NCBI GenBank assembly: GCA_036852015.1
Contig: JAANDG010000196.1
Location: 124,001 to 188,000 of the forward strand
DNA: 64,000 bases
Direction: 5' to 3'
DNA from: Pelodera strongyloides
Lineage: Eukaryota > Nematoda > Chromadorea > Rhabditida > Rhabditidae
Positions within the stretch are counted from its first letter, which is position 1; every line of letters begins with the position of its first letter. Position numbers and translations under genes: made by a program. A model generated the notes under the pieces. The model did not search any database. It was not told the DNA's origin and was given only the letters and a program-made list of their open reading frames with translations. This document shows positions 32,727-44,931 of this stretch, piece by piece.

Positions 32727-35336
32727 TGTTGTATTTGAGTCGAGTTTAGTCACAACCATATATGGTATGTGGTACATCGGGTTGTTTGTTTGTTTTGGTG
32801 CTTCTTCAATTATTCCAGCTTTCTCTTGCTGTTCCATACTATCACAGATGGCTTTCCATATTTGTGGATTTTTTGATGCTGCTTCATATTGTTGGAAGAA
32901 TCTGCTCAGTGCCATTTTGTAGTTACTTCCCAATTCTTGTTGTGTTCCTGACTTCCAGGGTAATTTCACGGTTATTTCTCCTTCGTCGTTTATTTTTACT
33001 GTTTCATCTAAATGTTTTAATACGTACTCGTCTTCATCTTCCAATGCTTCAGTACTTTCATTTATACCTATGTTTTCCAATTTCCATAGGTTTTCGATAT
33101 CGAATTCGTCGACATTTGCCATTGTCGTGTTAATTCTTGTGGGACAACATTCTTTTTGTTTTCCGCAAATTATATAACCAAATCTGGTTGGTACGACATG
33201 TAGTCCCGAAGGCAAGGTATATTTTTGTTTCCCATAACTTATGATATTGAAGAATTGGTCCATGCCGAATAGTACATGAATTTCTTTTTCTGATTCTTCA
33301 TCCTTGTATTCAATCTTGTTTCTCTTTAGGAACAATTTGTCTTCATTGCTTAGTTGGTTCATTTGAACTGGTGACGTTATTTCCTTCTTTGTCATCATGA
33401 GACAATTCATTTGTGTTTTGTTCTCATCAATAAATGTCGCCTGTACTTGGCTAGCCTTGACCTGTTTCTTTTCATTTCCGAACAGTATCATATTGATGTT
33501 GACGTTTCTTTTGATTACTTGGAGATTCAGATCGTTTGCAACATCTTCTCTTATGAAACTTTGATCAGCTCCCGAATCAAGTAATGCGTTTACTATAAAA
33601 AGTTCTTTGGATCGTTGGTCCTGAACTGTTGTTGATGCTATCATTAGCAGATTATCAAGGTCATCGTTGTTGCAAATGTTTTGCCTGACTTGTCTTGATT
33701 TCCATGGTCTAGCTGATTCATTATTCTCGGCTCTGTTTTGGTTGAATTGTTCTCCTCTTGCGCATAGTAGAGTTGCATGGTTTTGTGCATTGCATTTTTT
33801 GCAATGTGTCTGGTTTCGACATATACTCGCAGTATGTCCCTTCTTTATGCATTTGAAGCATCTGTTATTTTTTACTAAAGCATCCCGTTTTGTTTGTAAC
33901 GTGGTATACTTTCTGCATTCCATTGACGCATGGTTATCTCTTTCGCAGAACACGCAGTATCCTTTTTTGTTCATACCCTGTACAGTATTGCTCATTTGTT
34001 TTTCTGATTGATTTCGGATCCCGTAATTTCCGAATCTTGGTCTCTGATTGTTATATCCTTTATTTTCGGAGAAATTGTTTGTTTTGTTTCCATATCCATA
34101 ACCGTAACCTGGTTCGTTTCCGGTATTATTGTCTTTCTTTGACCACTCGTTTTTGTTTTCTGTACGAGTCCATGGTTTTGCGTTTCTGTTGAACTTGAAG
34201 TTTTGTACAGTTAATGCGTTGACTTCGTAGTCGTTTTGTATGTGCATTGCTTGATCGATGCTTTCCTGTGTTCGGATTATTTCTTCAATGTACTCCATTA
34301 ATTCGTCTGTTTCTGTTATGTTGTCGAACTTGTTCAGTTCTTGCCAGATTGAGCTTGGGAATTTTTTCTTTATTATCATCCTCACGATTGGTGTATCTGT
34401 ATCTTGGTTGAGTCTGTTCAGACTGGATACCAATGCTGCTACCTCATTGTACGTATTTCTGATTTGTTTTATGTTTTCCCTGGCGGTGTTTAAAGCCGTA
34501 AATTTTTCCCATATAGCTTGGAGTCTAGCGTCCTCATCTCCAAATGTCTTTTTTAACGCTTCGATAGCGTCTTCATAGGATGAACCGTTTGTTTTATATC
34601 TTCTGACCAAGTCTGCAGCCTTTCCGGTCACTGCATTTTTTAGCGCCATAGTTTTGATTACGTTCGAGTAGTCTGCTTGATGTACTACCAAATTGAACAT
34701 TTCCCAGAACTCATCCCAATGTTCTGGATCTCCATTGAATGTGGGTATACGTATATCTCCCAAAATATGTTTTAAGGCATTTGCATCCATGTTATTTTTC
34801 CCGTCCTGGTTTCTTGCAGTGTATGTATTTACTCTGTCTGTTTGTTCATTTCGTGACCCACTGAGGTCGAGTATGGAGAATGTTTCTTCTTCCAGGATTC
34901 TTCGGTTGTATTTTTCTGCTGCCTCTGTTCGCAGTTCATCATATGTTTTTGCCATGTTATCTAATTGTTTTCCCATGGTTGCCATATAAGAGTTGTATTT
35001 TTTCTGTCTGTTTTTTATTTCTTCTTTTTGTATGTTTGGTGGTTCCGGTTTCAATTCGTCCAATAGGGTCAGCCCTAGTGCTATGCTTTTGTTGACTGCC
35101 TGTGATGCCGTATATAGCGCGTCTCTCTCGTTTTTGATGTCTCTCGATAGGTCTTTGATGCTCTCGACCGAGTCTAGCACTTGTGGTTCATTTTGTATGC
35201 CATTTCTCTTTTTGTCACTGTCGAGGACGTTTTTGAAATGCTCTAATTGAGCATCTAATGTTGTATGAACAAGTATTAGTTCCTTGTATATTGGTTCGTT
35301 TTGTTTTGCGACCGCACTTCTAGTTCGATCAGCCAT
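32727..35336 (-). pseudogene. Pao gag-protease and start of RT (5' part of the split polyprotein)
   Basis: ATG at 35334-35336. About 870 codons belong to the element, after which the frame runs into the recombinase insertion and stops at 32682. Gag (residues 1-450) is rich in charged helices, with a conserved RIPTFNGDPEHWDEFW core. Three CX2CX4HX4C zinc knuckles lie at residues 461-474, 493-506 and 512-525. The aspartic protease motif LLDSGADQSF is at about 585-594. RT begins near MVVTKLDS. Type pseudogene because the ORF is separated from the rest of pol. Confidence 0.92.
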
Positions 35337-35507
35337 TTTTTCAATCGTTTCCGTTTCAGATGTGTGTTGCCTACACTATGTGCGTAGTCCCTGATACGTT
35401 CGATTGAATTCTAACGAATTTAATCACAAATACTTGTCGACTGTACTTTCTGTAGTACAGTCCCAGAATTGTATGTGCCTGCCACGCGGAGTTTCCTTGG
35501 TGTTTAC

Positions 35508-35525
35508 CACGGACGCTGTGCACCA
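35508..35525 (-). promoter_or_regulatory. primer-binding site of the Pao element
   Basis: Directly internal to the 5' LTR the minus strand reads TGGTGCACAGCGTCCGTG, starting with TGG as expected for pairing with a tRNA 3' CCA end. The primer would have acceptor strand GCACAGC. The tRNA was not identified. Confidence 0.7.
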
Positions 35526-35780
35526 TGTGCGGTAATGAGTCCCTGGATAGAATGGTTTATTAAATATAGTTTAAACAGAGAGAAGGTTGCGCTTAAGTTC
35601 TTCTGGGAGTAGTAGTTGGAGTGGAGGGGCATATTCTTGGGTAGTTGTACTGGTTTATATACTGTCGTTATCCTCGCATCTGTTCCCTTTTTCTCGTCTT
35701 TTCTCTAATTTGGCCTTCTCTTCCTGACGCTTTTTCCGTAGTATCTTGAGTGTGACTGTCGTTGAAACGGAGTTGCGACA
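35526..35780 (-). repeat. Pao element 5' LTR
   Basis: Same 255 bp as 25125-25379, followed by TAGTG at 35781-35785. A TATA-like TATATAAACC is present on the minus strand. Confidence 0.95.
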
Positions 35781-35893
35781 TAGTGTTAATCTGTGAGTTT
35801 ATTGCACATTGTGATACACATTTTGCGTATAATATTTGGAAGAAACAGTTCTCCAGGTTTCGTTTCACAAACCGTGCGCCTGGCAAAATAAAG

Positions 35894-36190
35894 CTCTGCT
35901 CACGTCATTGGCAAATCGCTCATGCAATATTCCCTTTGCAGGAAGGCCTCTTGTTTTTTTTTCGCTATATGTATAAAAATGCATTATTTCCGCACCATTA
36001 ACCACGAACCTATGGATTCACCGTGTAAGAACCAATACTTAGGCAGAATTTCTTCTCGTTTTTCGTTCAATAATTTCTAATCCACAATTTCGCGAAAGCT
36101 AGGTACTGAGGCACACAACATTTATGGGGTCTCGATGTATGCCGGATTTTGCTTCCAAGTATGGCTTCCAAATTTGCATGCCCACTATGG
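35894..36190. other. no gene; one end of an inverted-repeat element
   Basis: TATGGGGTCTCGATGTATG near 36125 is the inverse of CATACATCGAGACCCCAT near 37712-37731, so 36125-37731 may be one composite element. Confidence 0.45.
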
Positions 36191-36530
36191 AAATCAACTA
36201 TTTACTACGATCCAAAATTTTTATAGACTTCATAGTCTTATATTAATTTACTCCTTCCAATTAAAAGCTTTTGCTTTGTAAAGTATGTCTTTCGGAATTT
36301 AATACCATCGTCTGTCGATAAAAGGAAACTATTTGAGCACTTCATTCTCGTGAGCCTCCTCCTTGAATTACCGTAGATTGGCTGGCACTACGCGAGAACA
36401 ACTACAGACCGCCAAAAAATGGTCCCGCAGCGGTCGCCACAGGACTATTTTTTTCGAGCGTGCATAAACTGTGCATTTTCGCCTCCTCTAGTATTATCAA
36501 TGGTGCATTTTCTAACTTTCAAAGGTGTAT
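36191..36530 (+). repeat. 340-bp direct repeat, copy 1
   Basis: Nearly identical to 37321-37660. It includes a family-B right terminus (CTCGTGAGCCTCCTCC) where TTAA has become GAATT. Confidence 0.9.
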
Positions 36531-37320
36531 TGTTGCAACTCTACGTTGCAACTATAGAAATATAGAGAATTATCTACGAAACGTAGTCTAAAACATAGTT
36601 GTAACTTATGTCTAGTATTGACGATGTTTATGCAATCACAGTAATTACGTACTGTATTAGCCTCTTAACTAATGTATAAATACTGTTGACTAAGACTAGA
36701 GATTGTGGAAGCACTGGTTACAGAGCTCTACCAAGAGGCGGGCGTCCTCTCTAAAACACCCGCACAAGTTGGCAGAGTACCTTTAAACTGCCTAGCGTCT
36801 GACAGAGCCCATAAGTCTGATCGCGGTTAACAGATCCGCTCCAAACTGTCTGGCCCATGGACAGTGGTTGGTGCAAGGACGCGTGGCGGAGTGGCCAGCG
36901 ACGTAGAGGAACGAAACCCCGTCACTTGGAGTTGGCAGAGAGGCCTGTGAGCCCCCATCCCTTCGGACTCAGAAGACCAAGAAGACGTCAAGCTTTCCCT
37001 GTTTCTTTGCCTTGCATTCTTGAGCCAATAAATAAATTCTGGCATCGTTGTTTCCACCGTTGAACCTAGTTCAAACATGTTTTTTTTTGCCAGAATCTTT
37101 TTGACAGAGCCCATAAGTCTGATGCGGTTAACAGATCCGCTCCAAACTTCTTTTTTTTTTTTTTTGCCAGAATCTTTTTGACAGAACCCATAAGTCTGAT
37201 CGCGGTTAACAGATCCGCTCCAAACTGTCTGGCCCCTGGACAGTGGTTTGTATGGACGCGTGGCGGAGTGGCCAGTGACGTAGAGGAACGAAACCCCGTC
37301 ACTTGGAGTTGGCAGAGAGC
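36531..37320 (+). repeat. composite insert: LTR-like part plus tRNA-like SINE dimers
   Basis: 36531-37077 begins TGTTGCAACTCTACG, contains TATAAATACTG (36672) and AATAAATAAA (37027), and ends AACA, resembling a solo LTR, although no target duplication was found. 37078-37320 holds tandem copies of TGACAGAGCCCATAAGTCTG..AACAGATCCGCTCCAAAC separated by T runs. GGACGCGTGGCGGAGTGGCC resembles a tRNA A box. ORFs across it are repeat-derived. Confidence 0.5.
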
Positions 37321-37660
37321 AAATCAACTATTTACTACGATCCAAAATTTTCATAGACTTCATAGTCTTATATTAATTTACTCCTTCCAATTAAAAGCTT
37401 TTGCTTTGTAAAGTATGTCTTTCGGAATTTAATACCATCGTCTGTCGATAAAAGGAAACTATTTGAGCACTTCATTCTCGTGAGCCTCCTCCTTTAATTA
37501 CCGTAGATTGGCTGCACTACGCGAGAACAACTACAGACCGCCAAAAAATGGTCCCGCAGCGGTCGCCACAGGACTATTTTTTTTCGAGCGTGCATAAACT
37601 GTGCATTTTCGCCTCCTCTAGTATTATCAATGGTGCATTTTCTAACTTTCAAAGGTGTAT
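37321..37660 (+). repeat. 340-bp direct repeat, copy 2
   Basis: Second copy of 36191-36530. Here the family-B terminus keeps CCTTTAATTACC. Confidence 0.9.
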
Positions 37661-38734
37661 GCAAAATCGTACACGACATGCACATTTGATACTTGGAAGC
37701 AAAATGCGCTGTTTTCGCCATACATCGAGACCCCATCAACGCATTAAATTTACATACAATTAGATTTCTCCATCCTATGTAGAAAAATAGCATCAAAAAT
37801 CGTACCGAAATATGAGCTTAAAGGGATCAGCTCACCTTAAATTGTGTCTGTTTTTTTTGTTTCTTTATTTTCGACCAGTCGGCTACCGCCGCCTGAGGCG
37901 TCTTTCCAATATTCGCTGATGGTCGCTATGTTTCACTGGGCTATATCTATAAGTAGACGCAACTCTTTCTCGCAAGAATAGTTTCCTGGGGAAAGAACTT
38001 AGTTTCTGTTGACTATATTTCTCCTAAATTGTCTGCAACTTGCTCTACTCTAGGACATCGAAAAAATTGCCAAAGCCTAAAATCAGCTTAATATCGCGTG
38101 GCTGATACGCCGCAATGTTTCTCTGGGCTATATAAGTTAGGAGGAAACATTTCTATCCAAAGAGTCTCCAGTCTTTCTTTTTATATCAAACACGGGGATA
38201 GAACTTAGTTTCTGTTGACTATATTCCTCCTAAATAAGGACCGGCGCCACGGGGAACATCAAGTTGAGCACACATCGATGCCATTGACAGGGAATTATTA
38301 TAATTGCGAATATGCTTCTTGAATTGCATGGAACAGGGATCTCGGCCTACTTGCCGCACAATCGCTCGAACGATACCCCGCAAGCATTCTGTATATGGCA
38401 GCCTTTGTAGCGTTCACTGTGCGTTCCGCAGTGGAGGTGCCCTGCAGTAGGTGTTCTTTGAACTCTATCGCTCGGCATGTACTCCGCGCCCTTGGTGTAC
38501 ATGCAAACTTTTGTGTGGTGCTCATGTGAGCGCTCCACAATGGCGTTGCACAGCAAGTGGATGTTCCTTGAACATTATCGCTCGGCCGATACTCCGCTTC
38601 CTTGGAGTATAATGCAACCTTTTGTGTGGCATTCGTGTGAGCCATCCGCAATGGCGTTGCTGATGGAGTGGGTGTTCTTTAAACTCTCTGCTCATACGCC
38701 TCACCCTTGGTGAGTATATGCAGTCTGCGAGTGC

Positions 38735-38819
38735 GTAGCTCAGGGCTGGATTCTCGTAGGTAGCTCAGGGCTGGATTCTCGTAGGTAGCTCAGGGCTGGA
38801 TTCTCGTAGGTAGCTCAAG
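38735..38819 (+). repeat. 25-bp tandem repeat x3
   Basis: GTAGCTCAGGGCTGGATTCT-containing unit repeated three times plus a partial fourth. Confidence 0.85.
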
Positions 38820-39230
38820 ATGAGGATAATCTCACGTTGAAAGGCAATGGAAAATTTTTGTAAAATAAGAGTAAATAAAGCATTAGACGAAAAAGCGTGA
38901 TTTCAAGTTTTCAAAATTGGTCGTTCTTTGAGTTTTGTGCCGTGAGTGTTCTTTGAACCCTTTGTGCCGCAGAAACGCCCGAACGATACACCACACATAT
39001 TCCACATATGCAGCCTTTTTTGGACGTTTGTGAGAGGGGCGCTCGGGAAGTGAGATGGCTCAGTGCACGGGAACGTGAACTACTGAACCAATCCTACAAC
39101 CTGAGCGTAACGCACATCATCCAAACGTACACTCAAACAAACGCACATCATCCAAACGTACACTCAAACAAACGCACAAACAAACAAAGCTCCCAACTTT
39201 ATATAATAAGATAAGGGATAATAAAAATTT

Positions 39231-39444
39231 GGAATAGAAAAAGTAGTGTTGCATTTCAATACTCACGAAGATCATATTGGGTGATAAAGTGGTGGATTGA
39301 TCGGGCCGAAATGCAAAAAGGGCAATTATCCTATACAAACAAGGCAGGACAATTGCCCTTTTTGCATTTCGGCCCGATCAATCCGCCACTTTATCACCCA
39401 ATATCTTCGTGAGTATTGAGATTCAACACTACTTTTTCTATTCC
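39231..39444. repeat. long hairpin (about 95-bp arms, 23-bp loop)
   Basis: Arms 39231-39327 and 39351-39444 are near-perfect inverted repeats, with AAATGCAAAAAGGGCAATT at the stem tip. No TTAA or other target duplication was recognised, so it may be a nested fold-back. Confidence 0.85.
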
Positions 39445-39520
39445 AAATGTTTACGATCCCTTATAGAAAATAAAGAAACAAAAAAAACAGACACAATTTA
39501 AGGTGAGCTGATCCCTTTAA

Positions 39521-40424
39521 CTTACTGAGTTATAACTAATTGTATGTTCTGCCTTTCGAAAAAAAATCCCACTGATAGTTACGTACCGGACAAGTCAATT
39601 ACCAGTAACAACGTTTCTCACTCTTGTCTTTGAAGAGAACCTTATTAGTGGTAACGAAACCAATGTTTTTTTATAATAATAATCCGTACATAACATTTGT
39701 GTCGCTTTTACCTTTTTTCTTACCATTAGCAAAACTTTTGAACTGATTCATTGTCCGAAGAAGAATCAACGTCGAATACTTATTTCTTTACGTTTTCATG
39801 TAAAATTCTCCCACACCCCCATCCCTCCCACTTCTTTTTTTTTTTCTTTCCCTCCCTCTCAACATTTTCTCTCTCTATGTAGATGGGAATCTCTCTCTCT
39901 CTCTCTTTCTCTGTGTTTTTTAGATGTCTACCCAACAGTTTATCTTTTTGAATAAGAAATTTCCACGCTTTCCCTGTCAAAAGGCTCCTGCGCCAGACAA
40001 ATTGCGTCCAAATTGCGAGACAAAAACACATTCGTAAACATTAAAATAAGAGAAAAATGAGCCGCAATTCCATACATAACATTGTTGCTATAGAGTGTTT
40101 ATTATCTCCAATAGTTTTGTATGTCAAGAGCTTATTCACTTATTCTGAGTAATTTATTGGACGTGTTTTTTCATCTTATTTTTTTGTTTGGTTTCTGGCC
40201 CCGGTTAGCGCGCTGTTGGACTTCTTAGTTTCGGTTTGGACAAAAAGGGACATCGATATAATACATGGAATGCCGTAGTCCATATCCATAGTCCATATGT
40301 TTCACAAACCACGTGCGATACCGCTTCAAATTTGGGGGAGAAAGGAATGCAACGACAAACATTTTACTCTAATCTAGTATAAGTGTTTTGGCAGTTTTCT
40401 TCTCTCTTTATTCGCCTCTTTTAA
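39521..40424. other. no gene; T-rich and TC-rich low complexity, degenerate T2 MITE
   Basis: CTCTCT run at about 39868-39912 and a decayed T2 element near 40236-40332 (GGTTTGGACA...CACAAACCACGTGCGATACCGCTT). No coding signal. Confidence 0.45.
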
Positions 40425-40875
40425 AGGGACGGGCCCATCAAAATAAACCCATATTTTGCATGTTTTTATAATTTGTATAAAGGGGGTTAATTATAATATA
40501 TGTACACTAAATTTCGGCTAGAGTTTATCCCGCTGAAATTTTTCGGTGTCGATAAACTCAAAAGTATACCGTAGAAGACCACAATTGCACCCTATTTTCT
40601 TCTTGCGTGTCCCGGGGGAATGTGGCTATATGGACAGATAGTCTGAGATAGTCTCCCGGCTCCCAATCAGAGCGAGGTATCCTCGGGAGACGCGGTAAGG
40701 AAATAAGGGTGCAATTGTTGGTCTTCTACGGTATACTTTTGAGTTTATCGACACCGAAAAATTTCAGCGGGATAAAGTCTAGCCGTAACTTAGTGTACAT
40801 ATATTATAATAAACCCCCTTTATACAAATTATAAAAATATGCAAACTATAGGTTTATTTTGATGGGCCCGTCCCT
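40425..40875. mobile_element. 451-bp TTAA-flanked palindrome, T1-related
   Basis: Starts AGGGACGGGCCCATCAAAAT and ends with its complement, with TTAA at 40421-40424 and 40876-40879. Inverted arms run over 180 bp (TTTATCCCGCTGAAATTTTT and complement) around a short centre. Confidence 0.85.
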
Positions 40876-42780
40876 TTAAAGTGGCTCTTTTGTGTAACGG
40901 AGGAAATAAGAGAAACGTTCAAAAAAAAAGCTAAGGGACGAGACCTCCATTTACATAACTAAATTTGCGAACGTAGGTGGATGCCCTTTTCTGCAATGTT
41001 GAACGTTTCAAAGATCAAGATCATGCTTTTGTCACTTGTCATTTGTCATTTGTCATTTGTCAAAACATCATAATAATTTACTGGTAATAATTAAACAACA
41101 TTAACAATATGATTTTTAAAAAAAAAATAATAAAATAGCTAGTGGTGTTTATAATTGTGTAAATAAAAAACGGTTACTCTAAGGCTAATAAGATGAAGCG
41201 CCCTACAATGCACGCAATCTTATATCTGCATGAAACGATAGTAGAGTAAACGCTGTTAGAACTGTTAGAATTAGAAGGAAGGATTATGAAAGCTCTATCT
41301 GTAGTGTAATTTTTTGCTCGAAAGACATTGTAAAACTTGATATTTCCATCATTGCATCATAATATTCATCATCTCGGTGTGTATATTACGGAGAAGTGTT
41401 TTAGTAAAGCTTATTTTTATGGCACTTCATTTTGTTTATTTGCGAGAGAAATTTTCCGGAAAAATTTCCCAGCTATATTGGTGTCCTTTTTGTGGATTCA
41501 GAACACATTTTTTGTGCCAGAAATCTGATGTGTTCTTTTAAAATACGCTTTATGAGCCTTGCGTTATCGTGATAATAAGTGTGTAATTACAACTGTAATT
41601 GTACTTGTGTTATGTGTAATTTTCATCTAATATTCTATTTACTGTCCTGAATCCGAACCTACAGTTTAGTGTGCTTTACTCCATTCTTACTTACAGTGCC
41701 AATATTTTATGCAAATTTTCATAATTTATTTTTGAATTTGAATTGTATTACATTCAAATTAAAAATTATATATTTATTTTTATTTCTTATTGACGGGACA
41801 AGGGGTGCCTGAAAGTACGGCACTGGCAAAAACGCAAGAATTTGTAATGTGTTTTCATCTAGAGGCAATTTTCGATCCTTTCCTGATAACTGAAACTCCG
41901 GAAACATTTACGACAAGGAACTAAATGAAATGTAATAAGACGCCAATTCTATTTTTATTCCTTATTATACTCCTACCGCGGTTTCTGTCGACTCTTCGTT
42001 CCCTCCTTCTTTCTATCCCTCTATTCTATCTGTCTCTACTCGCTCCCCGCTTTCTCTCTCTTTCTCTTTCTCTCTCTATCTCTCTCTCTATTTCTCTCTC
42101 TCTCTCTGGTTCTCTCCCTCCCTCCCACTCTAACTCATTCTATATCTTTCCTCTTATTGTTAGACTAGTCTTAGAACTTAGAAATACTGAAGCTGAAATT
42201 CCCAACTTATGAATAACGACTATATATTCATCTATTCTGAACAGAACCACCGGAGTGTGAATAACGTGCGAATAAGGAAGTTCTAAATTCTAAGACAGTG
42301 CAAAAAAAAGAGTTCTATAATGCGCAAAATATTAGAAACATTTTTAGCTCAAAAAGATGTGCTCTTTAATTAAAAGCCTACCCTGAAGAGACGATATCAT
42401 ATTTAGCATGTATTCTGGACGTGGTGCGCTTTTTCTAGTGTATTTAGTTTAATCCATCAAAGAAAAAAACAGACGTTTAATTCTACGGAGATAATAATTT
42501 TTTAAATCAAAACGATGCGCACAAAAGCCGATACAAAAAAAATGAAAAAAAAACGTTTGAGATGCGATCTTTTCCGAAATATAACAGCTTCACCATATGA
42601 ATTTTATGAGGCATTTTTCGATGACATTTATGTTGATTGCCACCTTCAAGTCCTCAAGTGTATATCGGATTATTATTTCTCTCTCTCTCAACATCTCTCT
42701 CCCTCTCTCTCAACATCTCTCTCTCTCTCTTTGCTCTCCCTCTCTGCCTGCCTCTCTCTCTAATAAATAAAAATCGCATG
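40876..42780. other. no gene; heptamer and CT microsatellites
   Basis: TTTGTCA repeated about four times at 41033-41064. CT-rich runs at 42044-42120 and 42681-42762 give Leu/Ser-rich spurious ORFs. Otherwise AT-rich without a clear exon. Confidence 0.5.
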
Positions 42781-44430
42781 TTCTTGAGGTAACACCGCAC
42801 TTCTGTAATTAAATTTAATTACAGTATCCCAATAAGGATAAAAGAATGCACTAATCATAGATAATTGCAGTTCATTTGGGAAATTAGTGGCGCGATAATT
42901 GCGGTCATATAAGTTTAGTTTTCACTCCATTGAAAACGTAAAAAAAACTCCTAAATACCTAAATTGGAGGTATACTACGTATGCTCAATGTCCATATCAC
43001 GCTGTTCACAAAGAAGTGAAATAACATACATAATACATAACGTGGTAATTTCTGAAGAGTGCATATCTCACGTCTTACCTTTTTCTCTTTTGTTATCCTT
43101 AGGTCTTAGGTTAGCTTAACAAAAAAAAAATAATTTAAATCAGTTTTCAGCTAAATGTACATCATAGTACTACAATTAATATTCACTGAATACATAATTG
43201 CCAATCCCAAATAAACTTGTTATATAATCTGTTTACTATCAGTATAACTTTGTTCACCTATAGTTCTTAGGCCTTAGGCCTTGTTTCTAGAAATACATAA
43301 AGTTCATTATTGCAAATAAGTACACAATTCTTGGTATCATGATATCTCAAAATAGCCTTTTATGAAGGAAAATATATCGCCATTTAATTTAATTTAACTA
43401 ATCGACATGGCGTCATGAGGTTTATTTGTACAGTAATGCAACTAATCGGTTACAGTTTCAGTATTATATACTGGAACATCCGGGGAACTGTGAACATTAT
43501 TTTTTTATGTTTTTTATTGTATTCTATGTATGTACTGCTAACAGATGGTCACATGACATGGATTTATGTACTCTGTGCTTGCGCTAGATATATCACACGT
43601 GTAGAGACATTCGATGATACCTTCATCAATGAAGGTTCAATGTTCACGAACTCGACATACAGTACTTATTCACTCTTAGCAGATACTGTATGCTATCACG
43701 TACTAGCATAGAGAAAAACAGCTCGGCACTGTATGCGTCAACATGCAGGACCACTGTTATACAATACCTACCCAGGGAACTATACAACTGGCAGAAAGCT
43801 TTTTTCTTGTTTTATACATCAAACGATAAAATTGTTATGCTGGTTGCGAATCAAAAAGAATTGCCTGGAACTCTCGGAAATGAAAATCGTTTTCCCCTCA
43901 AATGTGCGAAATTCTTAAATACTTGGGTTTTTCTTGATTTTTCTTTGACATGTGCTCGTGTTTGGTGAAATTTATATTACTCAATGATGGTGGTGATGTT
44001 TCACTTTTTTTTCCATGTTTTATATTGTTTTTTTACCGAAAGATGACGAAAGATCTTCCAAAAACATACGTTATATAGTTCAACACATTAGTTTGAAGGA
44101 ATTAATTAATCTAAAGAAGTTGAAGTCAAATAAAATAATCGATCGCATACTTAGGGACCGTAACGTGTTTTATAGAAGTTGACCTTTCGATTTGGGTTCT
44201 ATATGGTTGGATTGCAAATCAGATGACGATTCCAAATCCGTTAAAACTATTCTGATAGCTCTCTATTACAGCGAGCGGTGTAGATTAGAATGATATTTCC
44301 TTATGTATGGGAAAGTGTGACAGCCGCCTCTCAGCGCAGGGAACAGAGAGTGCCAGACAGACCCCTGTCTGCGCGCCTAACACGGTGAAAATGCTCGCCT
44401 GGGACAAGAGAAATAGGATTTTAAACAGAA
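42781..44430. other. no confirmed gene
   Basis: AT-rich. ORFs at 43415-43711 and 43690-43968 are the length expected by chance at this composition and show no recognised motif. A short GGCCTTAGGCC run lies near 43268. Confidence 0.4.
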
Positions 44431-44931
44431 GTGATGAATTGTTATAAGCGAAAAAGTTTAGTTTTACGTTCCCTTCCGAAGGTTAACAATTTTTCATATA
44501 ATTCCCATACCTTATATGGGTTTATATGGTTGTCAGATGTTCGTAACGACCGAATAAAAGAAAACATAACGTACTCTCCATATCAATTTATGAACGTTAA
44601 TAGCGCAGGATATTTAATAAACTTAAATTGGCTAGAATACGACCTTCCCACCGATCCAGATATGTAACTATTCGAATATTTCACACATCTGATCTGATTA
44701 TGAATGAACTGTCACTCAAACCACCTCCGAGTTACGATCCGATATCAGAATTAAATAGAATGGAATCTGGAGATTCATACGAACGCCTCTAGAGTTACCG
44801 CCGTTCATGGGTCAAGAAGTATCCAAATCACATACAATATACATTCAACACGCTGAAGGCTTATTACACGCTATTACATAAACGAACATAACCTCTTAAG
44901 ATCAAACGCACATGTATTTCAAAAGTAATAT
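44431..44931 (+). other. possible decayed coding sequence with a PPxY motif
   Basis: Three adjacent open stretches (44431-44667, about 44667-44789, about 44790-44891) would form one product if one +1 frameshift and one stop were ignored. The middle stretch contains PPPSYDP, a WW-domain-binding motif found in many membrane and viral matrix proteins, and SYERL. No homology can be claimed, and chance ORFs of this size are common here. Confidence 0.2.

Larger units (their letters stand above)
25125..35780 (-). mobile_element. BEL/Pao LTR retrotransposon, recently inserted and then broken twice
   Basis: Two identical 255-bp LTRs flank gag-protease-RT-RNase H-integrase coding sequence on the minus strand. 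TAGTG lies outside each LTR (25120-25124, 35781-35785), a 5-bp target duplication as expected for BEL/Pao. Gene order (integrase last), zinc knuckles and RT type place it in BEL/Pao. Identical LTRs imply recent insertion. The reading frame is split by the TA-flanked element (25836-28737) within integrase and the tyrosine-recombinase element (31157 to about 32726) within RT. Removing each insertion would put the flanking coding sequence back in phase, so the element was probably intact when hit. No env-like ORF lies between the pol stop (25582) and the 3' LTR. Confidence 0.93.
25052..35893. mobile_element. T2-like MITE split by the Pao insertion
   Basis: Left half (about 25052-25124: GGTTTGAAACG...CATATATTACATGCAAAT) and right half (35786-35893: GCGTATAATATTTGG...CGTTTCACAAACCG) are inverted partners of one palindromic MITE. 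The retrotransposon landed in its centre, duplicating TAGTG. Confidence 0.5.
37822..39516. mobile_element. 1.7-kb TTAA-flanked element with 45-bp inverted ends
   Basis: Starts AGGGATCAGCTCACCTTAAA and ends with the complement, with TTAA at 37818-37821 and 39517-39520. The inverted ends extend to about 45 bp (including GACACAATTTAAGG). No transposase ORF. Inside are three 25-bp direct units (38735-38819), a large hairpin (39231-39444), and a 230-bp segment also found at 57770-58010 in opposite orientation. Confidence 0.8.

Noticed and set aside
29429..35250. Several hydrophobic plus-strand ORFs (for example 30402-30662, 33667-34011, 34258-34578)
   Set aside because: Antisense shadows of the Pao gag-pol frame.
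36841..36960. Functional Leu/Ser tRNA
   Set aside because: Only an A-box-like GTGGCGGAGTGGCC is present. No B box or cloverleaf could be formed.
36827..37411. ORFs with repeated VWSGSVNR-like segments
   Set aside because: Generated by the tandem SINE-like repeats and T runs.
38735..38819. Tandem tRNA genes (GTAGCTCAG motif)
   Set aside because: 25-bp repeat units only, with no T arm.
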